A stretch of DNA of 64,000 nucleotides from Rossellomorea vietnamensis (GCF_008180615.1 NZ_VTEH01000011.1:147300-211299); one strand, 5' to 3'. Shown: positions 1 through 8,952, counted from the stretch's first letter. Translations and numbers: made by a program. The notes: a model not told the origin generated them from the letters alone.

Positions 1-5
1 AAATT

Positions 6-42
6 AAAGAGGAGAATCGCCTGCCGGTGATTCTCCTCTTTT
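6..42. terminator. Bidirectional rho-independent terminator
   Basis: A 13-bp inverted repeat (AAAGAGGAGAATC and its complement) closes a 10-base loop, with A and T runs on either side. It can end the leftward FAD oxidoreductase transcript or a gene arriving from the left of the window. Confidence 0.75.
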
Positions 43-44
43 CT

Positions 45-96
45 GCTTTAAAGCGCTAAAAGGGACAGTCCCTCTTAGTGCTTTAAAGTGTTAAAG
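45..96. repeat. 43-bp palindromic intergenic element, copy 1
   Basis: Copy of a dispersed palindrome with core GAGGGACAGTCCCTC flanked by CTTTAAAGCACTAA-type arms. It lies between a terminator and the end of the FAD oxidoreductase gene. The left arm carries substitutions relative to the perfect copy at 3421-3463. Confidence 0.8.
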
Positions 97-135
97 TCCT
101 CTAGACCTGCCGATTACGGTCAGCTTAGTCTTTTT

Positions 136-1338
136 CTAACGCTCCAGCTTAACAATATCTGCCCCTTCAGTGACATTTCCCTGAAGCAGATCTGCTAGTA
201 TCTTCGCCCCGAGCATGCTGTAGACCGTCCCATTTCCTCCATATCCAAGGAGACAGTAGGTTCGTTCTTTTCCCGGGACTTTTCCGATGAAAGGCAGGTT
301 GTCCAGTGACTCGCCAAAGCTTGCACCCCAGGCATGGGAGATAGCGATATCGAGATGGGGAAACAGCTTTCTGATTTCATCAGCAATCCGTTTGCCATGC
401 CTGTCAATGATTTCCCGGCTTTCTGGAGCATGAGGAATTTCCTCATCCAATCCGCCGGCAATAATGCGGTTATCATTGGTTGTCCGTAAATAAAAATAGG
501 GCCTGTCCGTTTCCCAGATCAAAGCTCTGCCCCACCATGCCGAAAGATCAACAACCGGCTCAGTCGCAATGGCATAGGAGCGGTTGATTTTCGTGCCCAG
601 ACTCTTACCAGCCACTGAGGCTTCGTATCCCGTGCAGAATATTACTTGTTTTGCTTTAAGGTTCCCCCGGGAGGTTTCAAGTACTATATGATCTTCCTTT
701 TCTACCGTGTGTGTGACTTCAGTATGTTCAAAAAGATCGGCCCCATGCTCCCTTAAGAACTGCATAATTCCCATTACAAATCGATAAGGGTTCACCTCAG
801 CATCGCGTTGTGTAACCAGAGCCACCGGTTTTGTAAACGGCATATGTTTCTCTAAATCCTTATCTGTCCAAAAATGAACAGGAAAACCATGCTTCTTCAA
901 AGCCTCATATTCATCACGAAGCTTCCCGGCGTCCTCTTCCTTGCTTGCAAAACAAATGCTGTTTCTTCTTTTAAAATCCACATGGAAAGGTATTGATTCA
1001 GCCACTTTTTCCAAATGGCCGACAGCCTTCAAACATAGCTTATAAAAGTAGACAGCACGATTTTCCCCAATCTGATTGATCAACTCATGAAGCATGATAT
1101 CGTTCGAGTATTGCAAAAGACCTGTATTGGCAGAGGAACTTCCCGCTCCGGCCTCCCGCTTATCCACCAAAGCTACTTTCAATCCCGCCTCTACTAGTGT
1201 ATAAGCACACAGAACACCGGACATCCCAGCACCCGCGATGACGGCATCATAATGGTCATCCGGCAGGACAGCCTTCTCTTCATTTTCTGTTGGGTTAAAA
1301 GTAGTCGGCCAATAGAGGCTTCCATTATGCAGCTTCAT
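136..1338 (-). CDS. FAD-dependent oxidoreductase, DAO family
   Basis: 400-residue flavoprotein of the glycine/D-amino-acid oxidase (DAO) family. A Rossmann dinucleotide motif (VIAGAGMSGVLCAYTLVEAG) starts near residue 33. The C-terminal segment LLGYGGNGTVYSMLGAKILADLL is the usual second FAD-contacting region, and the middle has the mixed substrate-domain pattern of DAO enzymes. Such enzymes oxidise secondary or primary amines with FAD; the substrate cannot be read from the sequence. The start chosen is MKLHNGS because AGGAGG lies 7 bases upstream; a longer frame beginning ten residues earlier lacks such a site. It is monocistronic and divergent from the SDR gene at 1492. Confidence 0.85.
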   Translation of the reverse strand: MKLHNGSLYWPTTFNPTENEEKAVLPDDHYDAVIAGAGMSGVLCAYTLVEAGLKVALVDKREAGAGSSSANTGLLQYSNDIMLHELINQIGENRAVYFYKLCLKAVGHLEKVAESIPFHVDFKRRNSICFASKEEDAGKLRDEYEALKKHGFPVHFWTDKDLEKHMPFTKPVALVTQRDAEVNPYRFVMGIMQFLREHGADLFEHTEVTHTVEKEDHIVLETSRGNLKAKQVIFCTGYEASVAGKSLGTKINRSYAIATEPVVDLSAWWGRALIWETDRPYFYLRTTNDNRIIAGGLDEEIPHAPESREIIDRHGKRIADEIRKLFPHLDIAISHAWGASFGESLDNLPFIGKVPGKERTYCLLGYGGNGTVYSMLGAKILADLLQGNVTEGADIVKLER

Positions 1339-1491
1339 GAGATTTCCTCCTAATTCAATTTCTAACATATTCCCTGAAAGGAATCCCGATTAAACCATTT
1401 ACCGGATTAAAGTACAAGGCAATGCAGCACGTTTCACCACCTCTTTTTCCGGGAAAATGATAGAAGACACTCAAATAGGAGGAATTCTTAA

Positions 1492-2277
1492 ATGAGCAAA
1501 ACTATATTCATAACCGGAGCAGGAAGCGGGCTGGCACGCGGCGCAGCATTAGGGCTTGCAAAGAAAGGCCACCGCATTATTGCGACGACAGAGATAACAC
1601 CACAGAAAACGGACCTAATGAGAGAAGCAGAGGATCAGGGATTGGATATGGAAGTATTCAAGCTTGATATCACCAATCCGCGGGACCGCGCCCAGATCGA
1701 AGAATACGACTTTGATGTATTCGTTGCAAACGCGGCGATCAACGAAGGCGGCCCATTGGCAGAGGTGCCGATGGACAGGTTCCGCGCATTATTTGAAGTC
1801 AACGTTTTTGCAACACTGGAAACGGTTCAGATTGCTGCTCAGAAATTCATGAAGAAGAAAAGCGGAAAGATCATTTTCATGAGTTCCATGGCAGGCATTT
1901 CCGCAACACCATATGTCGGTCCTTACACGGCGACAAAGCATGCAGTGGAAGGAATTGCACAGACTCTAAGAAATGAACTGGAACAATTCGGTGTCCAGGT
2001 CGCAACCATCAATCCAGGTGCTTTCGAAACAGGCTTCAACAAACGAAGCGCTGAAGAAATTTTCAAATGGTTCGATGAAGACAAAAATCTTACACCAATA
2101 GAAGACATCAAAGAGCAGCAAAAAGGACTGGAAGACCAGTTCGACCCGCAGGATATGATCGAAAAAATGATTGAAATCATCCCGGCGGATCACCATAAAT
2201 TCCGTACCGTTCATCCTAAGGAAACAGAAGAACAGCTGAAAAAAACCCAGAAGGAACGCTGGGAAATGGATATTTAA
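1492..2277 (+). CDS. SDR family oxidoreductase
   Basis: 261-residue classical short-chain dehydrogenase/reductase. The N-terminal cofactor motif is TGAGSGLARG, slightly off the usual TGxxxGIG because Leu-Ala replaces Ile-Gly. The NNAG position reads ANAA, the catalytic Ser lies in MSSMAG, and YxxxK is YTATK followed by HAVEG. The polar, lysine-rich C-terminal tail is longer than usual. GGAGG lies 9 bases before the ATG. It is transcribed alone, divergent from the FAD oxidoreductase and closed by a strong terminator. NAD(P)-dependent alcohol/ketone chemistry is expected; the substrate is unknown. Confidence 0.88.
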   Translation: MSKTIFITGAGSGLARGAALGLAKKGHRIIATTEITPQKTDLMREAEDQGLDMEVFKLDITNPRDRAQIEEYDFDVFVANAAINEGGPLAEVPMDRFRALFEVNVFATLETVQIAAQKFMKKKSGKIIFMSSMAGISATPYVGPYTATKHAVEGIAQTLRNELEQFGVQVATINPGAFETGFNKRSAEEIFKWFDEDKNLTPIEDIKEQQKGLEDQFDPQDMIEKMIEIIPADHHKFRTVHPKETEEQLKKTQKERWEMDI

Positions 2278-2289
2278 GCAGAATAATGA

Positions 2290-2336
2290 AAAGCCCGTCT
2301 GAACCAGGCAGCATCAGGTTCAGACGGGCTTTTTTG
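2290..2336 (+). terminator. Rho-independent terminator
   Basis: 15-bp stem (AAGCCCGTCTGAACC with its complement), 12-base loop and a run of T, directly after the SDR stop codon. Confidence 0.92.
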
Positions 2337-2361
2337 TTGGCAGAGTCACCTTTCGGGGGAG

Positions 2362-2381
2362 TTAATCAAACGTTTGATTAA
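2362..2381. promoter_or_regulatory. Perfect 20-bp palindrome, probable operator
   Basis: TTAATCAAACGTTTGATTAA is a perfect 20-bp palindrome of the size bound by TetR-family dimers. It lies after the SDR terminator and about 300 bp upstream of the acetate-type transporter. No regulator gene is adjacent, so the binding protein is unknown. Confidence 0.5.
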
Positions 2382-2447
2382 TAAAAATCACGTCAAAAAA
2401 GCATAATAAGTACTTCAAGACACCGTAATATGAGTCACTATCTGGAA

Positions 2448-2575
2448 ACGTACCGTTATCTAAAGGGATCATAATTGTATTGGTACGATTAGCCGAGAAA
2501 CGTACCATAATCTAAAGGGATCTTAATTATAATGGTACGATTAGCCGGAAAACGTGCCGTTCACTAAAAAACTGC
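2448..2575. repeat. Short tandem array, about 52-bp period
   Basis: Units beginning ACGTACC at 2448 and 2500 and a partial ACGTGCC unit at 2552 repeat every 52 bp. Each complete unit opens with CGTACC and closes with GGTACG, so it can fold on itself. The stretch 2278-2687 holds no gene: only a terminator, a palindrome and this array. Confidence 0.75.
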
Positions 2576-2687
2576 CTCTCACAATGCAGGACCCAAACAG
2601 CAGGCCGAGTCTGGTAAATTTATTCCATTGACTCCCTGACGCAAATCCAGTAGATTACATAAGTATTGCTTTTTTTAGGAGGAAATT

Positions 2688-3305
2688 ATGGATACTCAGA
2701 ATCAAACACATGTAAAGATCACAACAGCAGATCCATCTGCACTTGGCCTGTTCGGGCTTGCAATGGTGACATTGGTTGCTTCGTCTCAGAAGCTGGGATT
2801 AACGGAAGGACTTTCTCTCATTTTGCCATGGGCGTTTTTCTTGGGCGGATTGGCACAGTTAATCGCGGCATTGCTGGATGCTAAACACAATAATATTTTT
2901 GGAACAACAGCCTTTGCCGCATTCGGACTGTTCTGGTTCGGTGTAGGGATGTCCTGGTTGATTCAGTTAGGAGCCTTTGGTGAAACTTTGGCTGCCAATG
3001 CTGATCCAAGGCAGCTGGGATTTGCGTTCATCGGATATTTGATATTCAGTGTCTTCATGACAATTGGAGCTTTGGAGACGCATAAAGTATTGTTCTTCAT
3101 TTTTGTTTTTATCGATTTCTTATTCATCGGGCTTTCCCTGAGTACTTTCGGAATCTTCCATGATGCCGCTCATATGCTGGCCGCAGTTGCAGAAATGTGT
3201 ATCGCCCTGCTGTCTTTCTATGGATCTGCCGCAATCGTATTGAATACTCATTTTGGACGAGTTTTCCTTCCGATCGGAAAGCCGTTTGGCATTTTTAAAA
3301 AATAA
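2688..3305 (+). CDS. Acetate uptake transporter, GPR1/FUN34/YaaH family
   Basis: 205-residue membrane protein with six predicted helices. The family's N-terminal motif NPAPLGL appears here as DPSALGL (residues 15-21), followed by GLAMVTLVA. The small, glycine-rich helices and the length match SatP/YaaH acetate and succinate permeases. AGGAGG lies 6 bases before the ATG. It is a single gene ended by a terminator at 3379-3410. Acetate or another short monocarboxylate is the probable substrate from family knowledge only. Confidence 0.85.
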   Translation: MDTQNQTHVKITTADPSALGLFGLAMVTLVASSQKLGLTEGLSLILPWAFFLGGLAQLIAALLDAKHNNIFGTTAFAAFGLFWFGVGMSWLIQLGAFGETLAANADPRQLGFAFIGYLIFSVFMTIGALETHKVLFFIFVFIDFLFIGLSLSTFGIFHDAAHMLAAVAEMCIALLSFYGSAAIVLNTHFGRVFLPIGKPFGIFKK

Positions 3306-3378
3306 GAGGACGCACAGATACCCTGTCGGTTATGGCCGGCAAGCTGTCCTGCCCCTGCTTATCAATAGTTAATTACAA

Positions 3379-3410
3379 GAAGACTTCCTTTAACCGGGAA
3401 GTCTTTTTTG
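3379..3410 (+). terminator. Rho-independent terminator
   Basis: Stem AAGACTTCC paired with GGAAGTCTT across a short loop, followed by six T. It ends the acetate-type transporter transcript. Confidence 0.85.
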
Positions 3411-3420
3411 TGCTTTAGTA

Positions 3421-3463
3421 CTTTAAACCACTAAGAGGGACAGTCCCTCTTAGTGGTTTAAAG
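3421..3463. repeat. 43-bp palindromic intergenic element, perfect copy
   Basis: The best copy of the family: 21 bases (CTTTAAACCACTAAGAGGGAC), one central A, and the exact reverse complement. It sits between a terminator and the next gene, like the other copies. Confidence 0.9.
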
Positions 3464-3565
3464 CATTAAAGCGACCTCTTCATCGTGTTTGTAACTCGGT
3501 TGTAACTGCCATTATTTATGATGAGGACAGCAGTTGATCTTATTTTGAATGAGGGGGAAACATGT

Positions 3566-4804
3566 ATGGCTTGGAAGCGGTATGGTGTTGCTTTACTGAT
3601 GGCTTTGCTTGTCGCGGTGTTCATGGTTGGTTGCGGAAATAATGAAGAGGCTTCCGGAACCGAAACAGACAGCGGGAGCGGAGGAGATGAAGCGCAGGAA
3701 ACGGTGAAAATCGGAGTACTTGCTTCATTGACAGGAGCTCTTGAAGCTTATGGAGATCAGACGAAGAAAGGCTTTGAACTTGGAATTGATTTTGCCACAG
3801 ATGGAACCGGTGAAGTTGCCGGCAAGAAAATTGAAATCATCTATGAAGATACGGAAACAGATCCTAAGGTAGCGAGACAAAAAGCCCTTAAATTGCTGGA
3901 AGAAGATAAGATCGATTTCCTGGTCGGATCTTCAAGTTCAGGTGATACATTGGCGGTTACGCCGCTGGCGGAAGAATACGAGAAGATCATGGTGGTTGAA
4001 CCAGCGGTCGCAGACAGTATTACAGGCTCTGAATTCAACGAATATATATTCCGGACAGGACGCAACTCTTCCCAGGATGCAGTGGCAGGTGCCGCAGCTA
4101 TCGCTAAGGAAGGTGTCAAGATTGTCACACTTGCTCCAGACAACTCTTTTGGACGTGACGGTGTAGCTGCTTTTGCGACAGCCGCTAAAGATTTAGGAGC
4201 GGACATTGTACATGAAGAATATGCCGACCCGGCTGCGACAGACTTCACGGCTAACATTCAGAAAATCATCAATTCAAAACCGGATTACCTGTTTGTTATC
4301 TGGGCAGGGGCAAACTCTCCATGGAACCAGATTGCGGATATGAAAGTGCAGGAGCAGGGAATCAAGATCTCAACAGGTGCGCCTGATATTGCCGCACTTG
4401 CCACAATGAAGCCGCTTGTGGGCATGGAAGGCTTCACGGTTTATTATCATGACCTTCCTGATAATGAAGTTAATGACTGGCTTGTTGAAGAACATAAGAA
4501 ACGTTTTGACGGAGAGGTTCCAGACCTTTTCACTCCAGGGGGAATGAGTGCTGCCATCTCGATTGTGGAGGCACTGAAGCAATCGGAAGGTGATACAGAT
4601 TCGGCAAAATTAATCGAGACAATGGAAGGGATGAGCTTTGAGAGTCCTAAAGGAACGATGACCTTCCGCGCCGAAGACCATCAGGCTATGCAGTCCCTGT
4701 ACGCCATCACCTTGGAGGAAAAGGATGGTTTCGATTATCCGGTACCAGTCCTGAAGCGGGTTCTGACACCTGAAGAAACAGAACCGCCAATCTTAAATCA
4801 ATAA
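3566..4804 (+). CDS. Liv-type ABC transporter substrate-binding lipoprotein
   Basis: 412-residue extracellular binding protein of the Peripla_BP_6 (LivJ-like) family. A lipoprotein signal ends at VFMVGCG (Cys about residue 21), followed by an acidic Ser/Gly linker. The mature domain starts VKIGVLASLTGALEAYGDQTKKG, typical of the family. The start at 3566 is preferred because GAGGGGG lies 8 bases upstream and the signal peptide begins there; an in-frame ATG 48 bases earlier has no ribosome site. It is separated by about 600 bp from the importer ATPase and permease genes it presumably serves. The ligand is uncertain: the linked enzymes suggest a carboxylic acid or ketone rather than necessarily a branched-chain amino acid. 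Confidence 0.88.
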   Translation: MAWKRYGVALLMALLVAVFMVGCGNNEEASGTETDSGSGGDEAQETVKIGVLASLTGALEAYGDQTKKGFELGIDFATDGTGEVAGKKIEIIYEDTETDPKVARQKALKLLEEDKIDFLVGSSSSGDTLAVTPLAEEYEKIMVVEPAVADSITGSEFNEYIFRTGRNSSQDAVAGAAAIAKEGVKIVTLAPDNSFGRDGVAAFATAAKDLGADIVHEEYADPAATDFTANIQKIINSKPDYLFVIWAGANSPWNQIADMKVQEQGIKISTGAPDIAALATMKPLVGMEGFTVYYHDLPDNEVNDWLVEEHKKRFDGEVPDLFTPGGMSAAISIVEALKQSEGDTDSAKLIETMEGMSFESPKGTMTFRAEDHQAMQSLYAITLEEKDGFDYPVPVLKRVLTPEETEPPILNQ

Positions 4805-5209
4805 CTCTGTAAAAAGTACCCTTGCCAATTATTTGGTGAGGGTATGCATTCTCATTGAATGAGGTAAAGCACTGTCACCAAAAACGCATGCTGATTTTAA
4901 GAGAAAGATATGAAAAAGGAACTAAATGATGATATCTATCAACCAATTCATGTGTGCAGTTTTTTTACTATTGTCCTTTATAAAAGGCTCTCTTTTAATG
5001 GCTATTTCGGATTAATTGTTTCTTTCAGTAAAATTACAAGTGCCGGAACTTTCTCGGTTAGAGTTGCTCTTTTCTTTCTTGGTTACCAAGATGCTTTAGA
5101 TGAAATATCCCGAAAATTTTAAAGTGAAGCAACAAAGTTTAATAAAAGGAATTTCTTAAAGATTTTTGTTTTTGAATATTTTATTACTCCATCATACTCA
5201 TACAGAAGG
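4805..5209. other. Intergenic stretch after the binding-protein gene
   Basis: No convincing gene. An imperfect hairpin (ACCCT...AGGGT, 4817-4841) just after the stop codon lacks a T run and may be a weak attenuator. The rest is AT-rich with no ribosome site in front of any open frame. Confidence 0.5.
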
Positions 5210-5328
5210 ATTGGAGCGGAAGGCGTACGATCTCCTGCGGGACTAGCGGGACAGGTGAGACCCCGCAGGCGAAGCCGAGGAGGCTCACCGCCCGCCCCGC
5301 GGAGTCGTAAGCCTGAAGCGGAAATCCC
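5210..5328. repeat. GC-rich intergenic repeat family B, copy 1
   Basis: About 120 bp and much richer in GC than its surroundings. Blocks such as CTCCTGCGGGACTAGCGGGA and GGTGAGACCCCGCAGGCGAA recur in reverse orientation at 34867-34984. Outer arms (GGAGCGGAAGGC and its partner) make the element foldable. I recall the same element type in many Bacillaceae genomes. It lies between the binding-protein gene and livG. Confidence 0.8.
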
Positions 5329-5406
5329 TTGCTCATAATGCAGCAACCATCTTTTCAAAATGTTGCTTACAATAACACCCTTTACTAAAGAAACGAGGTG
5401 AACTCC

Positions 5407-6174
5407 ATGCAAGACATTCTGAAATCAGAAAACCTGTCAATCGATTTTGGCGGCCACCGTGCAGTTAATGGAATCACAGTAGCCATCAAGGAAAAGAAAT
5501 TCACTTCTGTCATCGGTCCGAATGGCGCCGGAAAGACGACGTTGTTCAACCTGTTAAGCGGACAGCTGTCCCCCACCGAAGGGAAAATCATTTATAAAGG
5601 AGAGGACATCACATCCTTGTCCCCGACCGATCGGGCCAGGCGGGGAATCGGCCGTTCCTTCCAGATCACCAATGTATTCCCCAACCTGACCGTCCTTGAG
5701 AACGTCCGGCTCGCTGTTCAGTCCCAAGCGAAGGTCCGCTATCAGATTTTTGCCCATTACAAGCACTATAAAGCCATGAAAGAAAAAGCATTGGATTTGC
5801 TGGAAGTGGTTCTGTTGAAAGAAAAAGCAGACACGATTGCTATTAATCTGGCTCATGGAGAAAAAAGAAAGCTGGAAATCGCGATGCTGCTCGCACTGGA
5901 AACCGATGTCCTGCTGCTTGATGAGCCGACGGCAGGCATGTCTATTGAAGAAGTGCCTGCCATTCTTGAAGTGATTAGAAAAATCAAGGAGCAGGGAGAG
6001 CGGACGATCGTCCTGATTGAACACAAGATGGATATGATCCTCGATTTGTCGGATGAGGTGCTCGTCTTGTTTCACGGAGAACTGCTCGCCCAAGGCAGCC
6101 CTGAAGATATCATGGAGAATGAAACGGTGCAGTCTGCTTATCTGGGAGGGTTGTATGATGAACACCTTGCTTGA
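5407..6174 (+). CDS. livG: LivG-type ABC transporter ATP-binding protein
   Basis: 255-residue ATPase. It has Walker A GPNGAGKTT (about residues 39-47), a signature region degenerate as LAHGEKRKLEIA (the family often reads LSYGEQR), Walker B VLLLDEPTAGMS and switch histidine in IEHKMD. The LivG-typical C-terminal tail is present. The ATG at 5407 is chosen because GAGGTG lies 6 bases upstream; a GTG nine bases earlier is part of that ribosome site. First gene of a compact run through 13118 in which neighbours overlap or nearly touch. It energises the LivHM permease. Confidence 0.9.
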   Translation: MQDILKSENLSIDFGGHRAVNGITVAIKEKKFTSVIGPNGAGKTTLFNLLSGQLSPTEGKIIYKGEDITSLSPTDRARRGIGRSFQITNVFPNLTVLENVRLAVQSQAKVRYQIFAHYKHYKAMKEKALDLLEVVLLKEKADTIAINLAHGEKRKLEIAMLLALETDVLLLDEPTAGMSIEEVPAILEVIRKIKEQGERTIVLIEHKMDMILDLSDEVLVLFHGELLAQGSPEDIMENETVQSAYLGGLYDEHLA

Positions 6175-6865
6175 GTTGAATAATGTCCAAACACATATAG
6201 GCCAGTTTCACATTTTGCATGATATTTCATTTGAAGTACCTAAAGGTGAGGTGACCGTACTCCTCGGCCGGAACGGGGCGGGAAAGACAACTACCCTGAG
6301 GACAATCATGGGCTTGAACCCTGCAACTTCCGGCAGCATCTTATTCAAAGGAGAGGAAATTAACAAGTGGAAGCCCTATATGGTGGCGAAAAAGGGGATC
6401 GGCTACGTCCCGGAAGATCAAGGGGTTTTCGCAGATTTAACTGTTGGGGAAAACCTTCGTGTGGCCATGCAAAAGGAGGATGAGACGACGGCAAAGCTGC
6501 TGGAATGGGTTCTCGAGCTTTTCCCGGATCTCAAGAAATTCTGGAAGAAGCCGGGCGGCCAGTTGAGCGGAGGGCAGAAGCAGATGCTCGCCATAGCCCG
6601 CGCCTATGTGAATGACAATGAACTTCTTTTAATTGATGAACCGAGTAAGGGGCTGGCTCCGATTGTAGTGGAAAAAGTAATGGAAACGATTCAGCAGATG
6701 AAAGAAAAAACGACTATTGTTCTTGTGGAGCAGAACTTTATCATGGCAAGCAAAATCGGGGACAGCTTCCATATCATTGATGATGGGCAGACGGTCCATA
6801 ACGGCATAATGAGGGAGCTCAAGCAGGATAAAGCTTTAATGAAAAAATACCTTGGAATTGCTTAG
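6158..6865 (+). CDS. livF: LivF-type ABC transporter ATP-binding protein
   Basis: 235-residue second ATPase of the importer. Walker A GRNGAGKTT, signature LSGGQKQMLAIARA, Walker B LLLIDEPSKGLAP and the EQN switch motif (LVEQNFIMA) are those of LivF. The frame overlaps the end of livG by 17 bases. Of two adjacent ATGs (6155, 6158) the second has the better spacing to GGGAGGG. Longer upstream frames run through livG without a ribosome site. It works as a heterodimer with LivG. Confidence 0.9.
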   Translation: MNTLLELNNVQTHIGQFHILHDISFEVPKGEVTVLLGRNGAGKTTTLRTIMGLNPATSGSILFKGEEINKWKPYMVAKKGIGYVPEDQGVFADLTVGENLRVAMQKEDETTAKLLEWVLELFPDLKKFWKKPGGQLSGGQKQMLAIARAYVNDNELLLIDEPSKGLAPIVVEKVMETIQQMKEKTTIVLVEQNFIMASKIGDSFHIIDDGQTVHNGIMRELKQDKALMKKYLGIA

Positions 6866-6876
6866 GAGGTGGAGAT

Positions 6877-7737
6877 GTGGACTTACTTTTCAGCTTAACC
6901 ATCAATGGATTGGCAACCGGCATGCTCATCTTTTTGCTCGCTGCGGGGCTTACCCTTATTTTCGGACTGATGGATGTCCTTAACTTTGCTCATGGAGGAT
7001 TGTTCGTCTGGGGGGCGTTCAGCGGTGTCTGGGCCTATAACCTGACAGAATCCTTCTGGGTCGGAATCATTGCGGCGATCATTACCGGCCTCATTCTTGG
7101 AGCTGTAACTGAGTATCTGATCATCCGTCCGGTATACGGTAATCACACCCAGCAGATCTTGATCACCCTGGGCCTGATGCTGGTCCTTTCTGAACTGATA
7201 AAAGTAGTATTCGGGCCGGACCAGAAAGCGGCAGCCCCTCCTGAATTTCTTGCAGGAAGCTTTATGATCGGGGATGTCATTTTAATTAAATACCGATTGT
7301 TCATCATCCTCGTGGGACTGATTGTATTTGCCATTACCTACTTTATTTTAAAAAGAACAAGGATCGGCCTGATCGTCCTGGCCGGCGTCATGAACAAGGA
7401 AATGGTTCAAACGCTTGGTATCAATATCCAAGTAGTCTTTACTCTTGTCTTCATGGCAGGGGCAGCCATGGCCGCACTCGGCGGGATGCTGATGGCTCCT
7501 TATTCGGGTGTGATCTATGCAGAAATGGGGCTGGAGTTCGGAATCCTCGCTTTCATCGTGGTGGTCATCGGCGGGATGGGAAGCTTCCCTGGATCACTCC
7601 TGGCAGCGATTCTGGTAGGGCTGGCTCAAGCCTACATGGCTTACTATGTACCGGCACTGTCGCTCGCTGTCAATATGCTTCTAATGACTGTCGTCTTGAT
7701 TTTCAGGCCTCAGGGACTATTTATGGTGAAGGGGTGA
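6877..7737 (+). CDS. livH: LivH-type branched-chain ABC permease
   Basis: 286-residue permease of the LivH family with about eight hydrophobic helices. Conserved LTLIFGLMDVLNFAHGG stands near the N-terminus, and GGMGSFPGSLLAAILVGL is the ATPase-coupling region. The start is GTG at 6877: AGGAGGTGGAG lies directly before it, and an overlapping ATG two bases earlier is in a frame that stops after seven codons. Eleven bases separate it from livF. Confidence 0.92.
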   Translation: MDLLFSLTINGLATGMLIFLLAAGLTLIFGLMDVLNFAHGGLFVWGAFSGVWAYNLTESFWVGIIAAIITGLILGAVTEYLIIRPVYGNHTQQILITLGLMLVLSELIKVVFGPDQKAAAPPEFLAGSFMIGDVILIKYRLFIILVGLIVFAITYFILKRTRIGLIVLAGVMNKEMVQTLGINIQVVFTLVFMAGAAMAALGGMLMAPYSGVIYAEMGLEFGILAFIVVVIGGMGSFPGSLLAAILVGLAQAYMAYYVPALSLAVNMLLMTVVLIFRPQGLFMVKG

Positions 7738-7741
7738 AACA

Positions 7742-8749
7742 ATGCAGTCATTGCGCATGAACCACAGTACATGGATCTATCTTGTCATCGCCCTTCTGCT
7801 CGCGGTTCTTCCCTTTATGGTGAGTGGAAGAAGCCTCTTGTTCCTAGTGATGCAAATTTTCATTCTCGGCATTTTCGCGATGAGCTATGACTTGCTGCTC
7901 GGGTATACAGGAATTGTTTCGTTCGGGCACACAATGTTCTTTGGCATCGGGGCCTATTCCACAGCTGTCATGTTTAATAAGCAGGAACCGACACTGCTGA
8001 CGCTGCTGCTTGGCATTGTCATTGCAGTCGTGGTGGCAGCCATTGTCAGCTTCATCGTGGGTGTCCTGACACTTCGTTTGAAAAGCCATTTTTATGCGAT
8101 GTTGACCTTGGCATTGGCGGGACTGTTCCTGGTTGCTGCCGAAAAGTGGCGGAGTGTAACCGGCGGAGCGGATGGATTTACGTTTTCCATTCCCGATATA
8201 TTCAAGGACCGGACGACTCTTTATCTGACCTGCCTCATTGTGATGGTACTTGTCTTTTTTGGTCTAAAACGCTTCACTGAATCACCGCTGGGCAGGGTGC
8301 TTCTTGCCATCCGGGAGAATGAGGGCCGGACAGAATCACTCGGGTACAAAGTGCTTCATTACAAAGTAATTGTCAGTGTCGTTTCAGGAGTCGTCGCAAG
8401 CATTGCCGGGGTGTTATATATGCTGTCGCTCCGATTTGTCGATACGAGTGTATTTGCCACTGATGTCACGCTGGATGCTTTGCTGATGACGATCATTGGG
8501 GGAGTCGGCACATTGATTGGACCGATCATCGGGGCCGCACTGGTGGAGTTCGCCCATCACTGGCTGTCGGATCTCTCAGGTGTTCACTGGATTTTTGAAA
8601 GGTGGATCATTCTTTTCGGAACGGTGTATATACTCGCCGTCATCTTTTTTCCAAAAGGGATCGCCGGTACACTGCAAGAGGTTTTCAAAAAAAGGAGTGC
8701 AAGAAAGCGTGAAAAACCAGTGAAACCTGAAAAGAATATAGCCCGATAA
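7742..8749 (+). CDS. livM: LivM-type branched-chain ABC permease
   Basis: 335-residue permease with about nine helices. The family motif SYDLLLGYTGIVSFGHTMFFGIGAY lies at residues 48-72 and GGVGTLIGPIIGAALVE is the coupling loop. The C-terminal tail is lysine/arginine-rich and cytoplasmic. AGGGGTGAAAC lies just before the ATG and only 4 bases separate it from livH. It pairs with LivH as the heterodimeric channel. Confidence 0.92.
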   Translation: MQSLRMNHSTWIYLVIALLLAVLPFMVSGRSLLFLVMQIFILGIFAMSYDLLLGYTGIVSFGHTMFFGIGAYSTAVMFNKQEPTLLTLLLGIVIAVVVAAIVSFIVGVLTLRLKSHFYAMLTLALAGLFLVAAEKWRSVTGGADGFTFSIPDIFKDRTTLYLTCLIVMVLVFFGLKRFTESPLGRVLLAIRENEGRTESLGYKVLHYKVIVSVVSGVVASIAGVLYMLSLRFVDTSVFATDVTLDALLMTIIGGVGTLIGPIIGAALVEFAHHWLSDLSGVHWIFERWIILFGTVYILAVIFFPKGIAGTLQEVFKKRSARKREKPVKPEKNIAR

Positions 8750-8760
8750 AGGAGGATATG

Positions 8761-8952
8761 ATGAACCAGCTTATCACATCGTTCATTGTCCGCTGCCATG
8801 TGATTGAATCTCATCAGCGGGATTACAGGATTAAGTTGACGCATGTTCAAGGAGAAAACGAAATTTCATTTGATTCTTTTGAAGATGCAATGAATCATAT
8901 AAAGCAGACAGTCGAAGGATTGCAAAAATTACCAGAGGAGGACCGGAAATGA
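8761..8952 (+). CDS. Small hypothetical protein in the liv/thiolase operon
   Basis: 63-residue soluble protein beginning MNQLITSFIVRCHVIESHQR. It has a beta-strand-like first half and a helical, charged second half (EDAMNHIKQTVEGLQKL). No recognised domain, metal motif or signal peptide. GGAGG lies 5 bases before this ATG; a second ATG three bases earlier is too close. It overlaps the next gene by ATGA, implying translational coupling. It could be an accessory subunit of the thiolase-fold enzyme; this is inference only. Confidence 0.7.
   Translation: MNQLITSFIVRCHVIESHQRDYRIKLTHVQGENEISFDSFEDAMNHIKQTVEGLQKLPEEDRK

Noticed and set aside
4910..5122. 70-codon frame between the binding-protein and livG genes
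   Set aside because: No ribosome site, no coherent domain, and it lies in an AT-rich gap next to a repeat element.
5210..5328. tRNA or rRNA fragment because of high GC
   Set aside because: No cloverleaf or rRNA signature; the same sequence recurs inverted at 34867-34984, marking it as an intergenic repeat.
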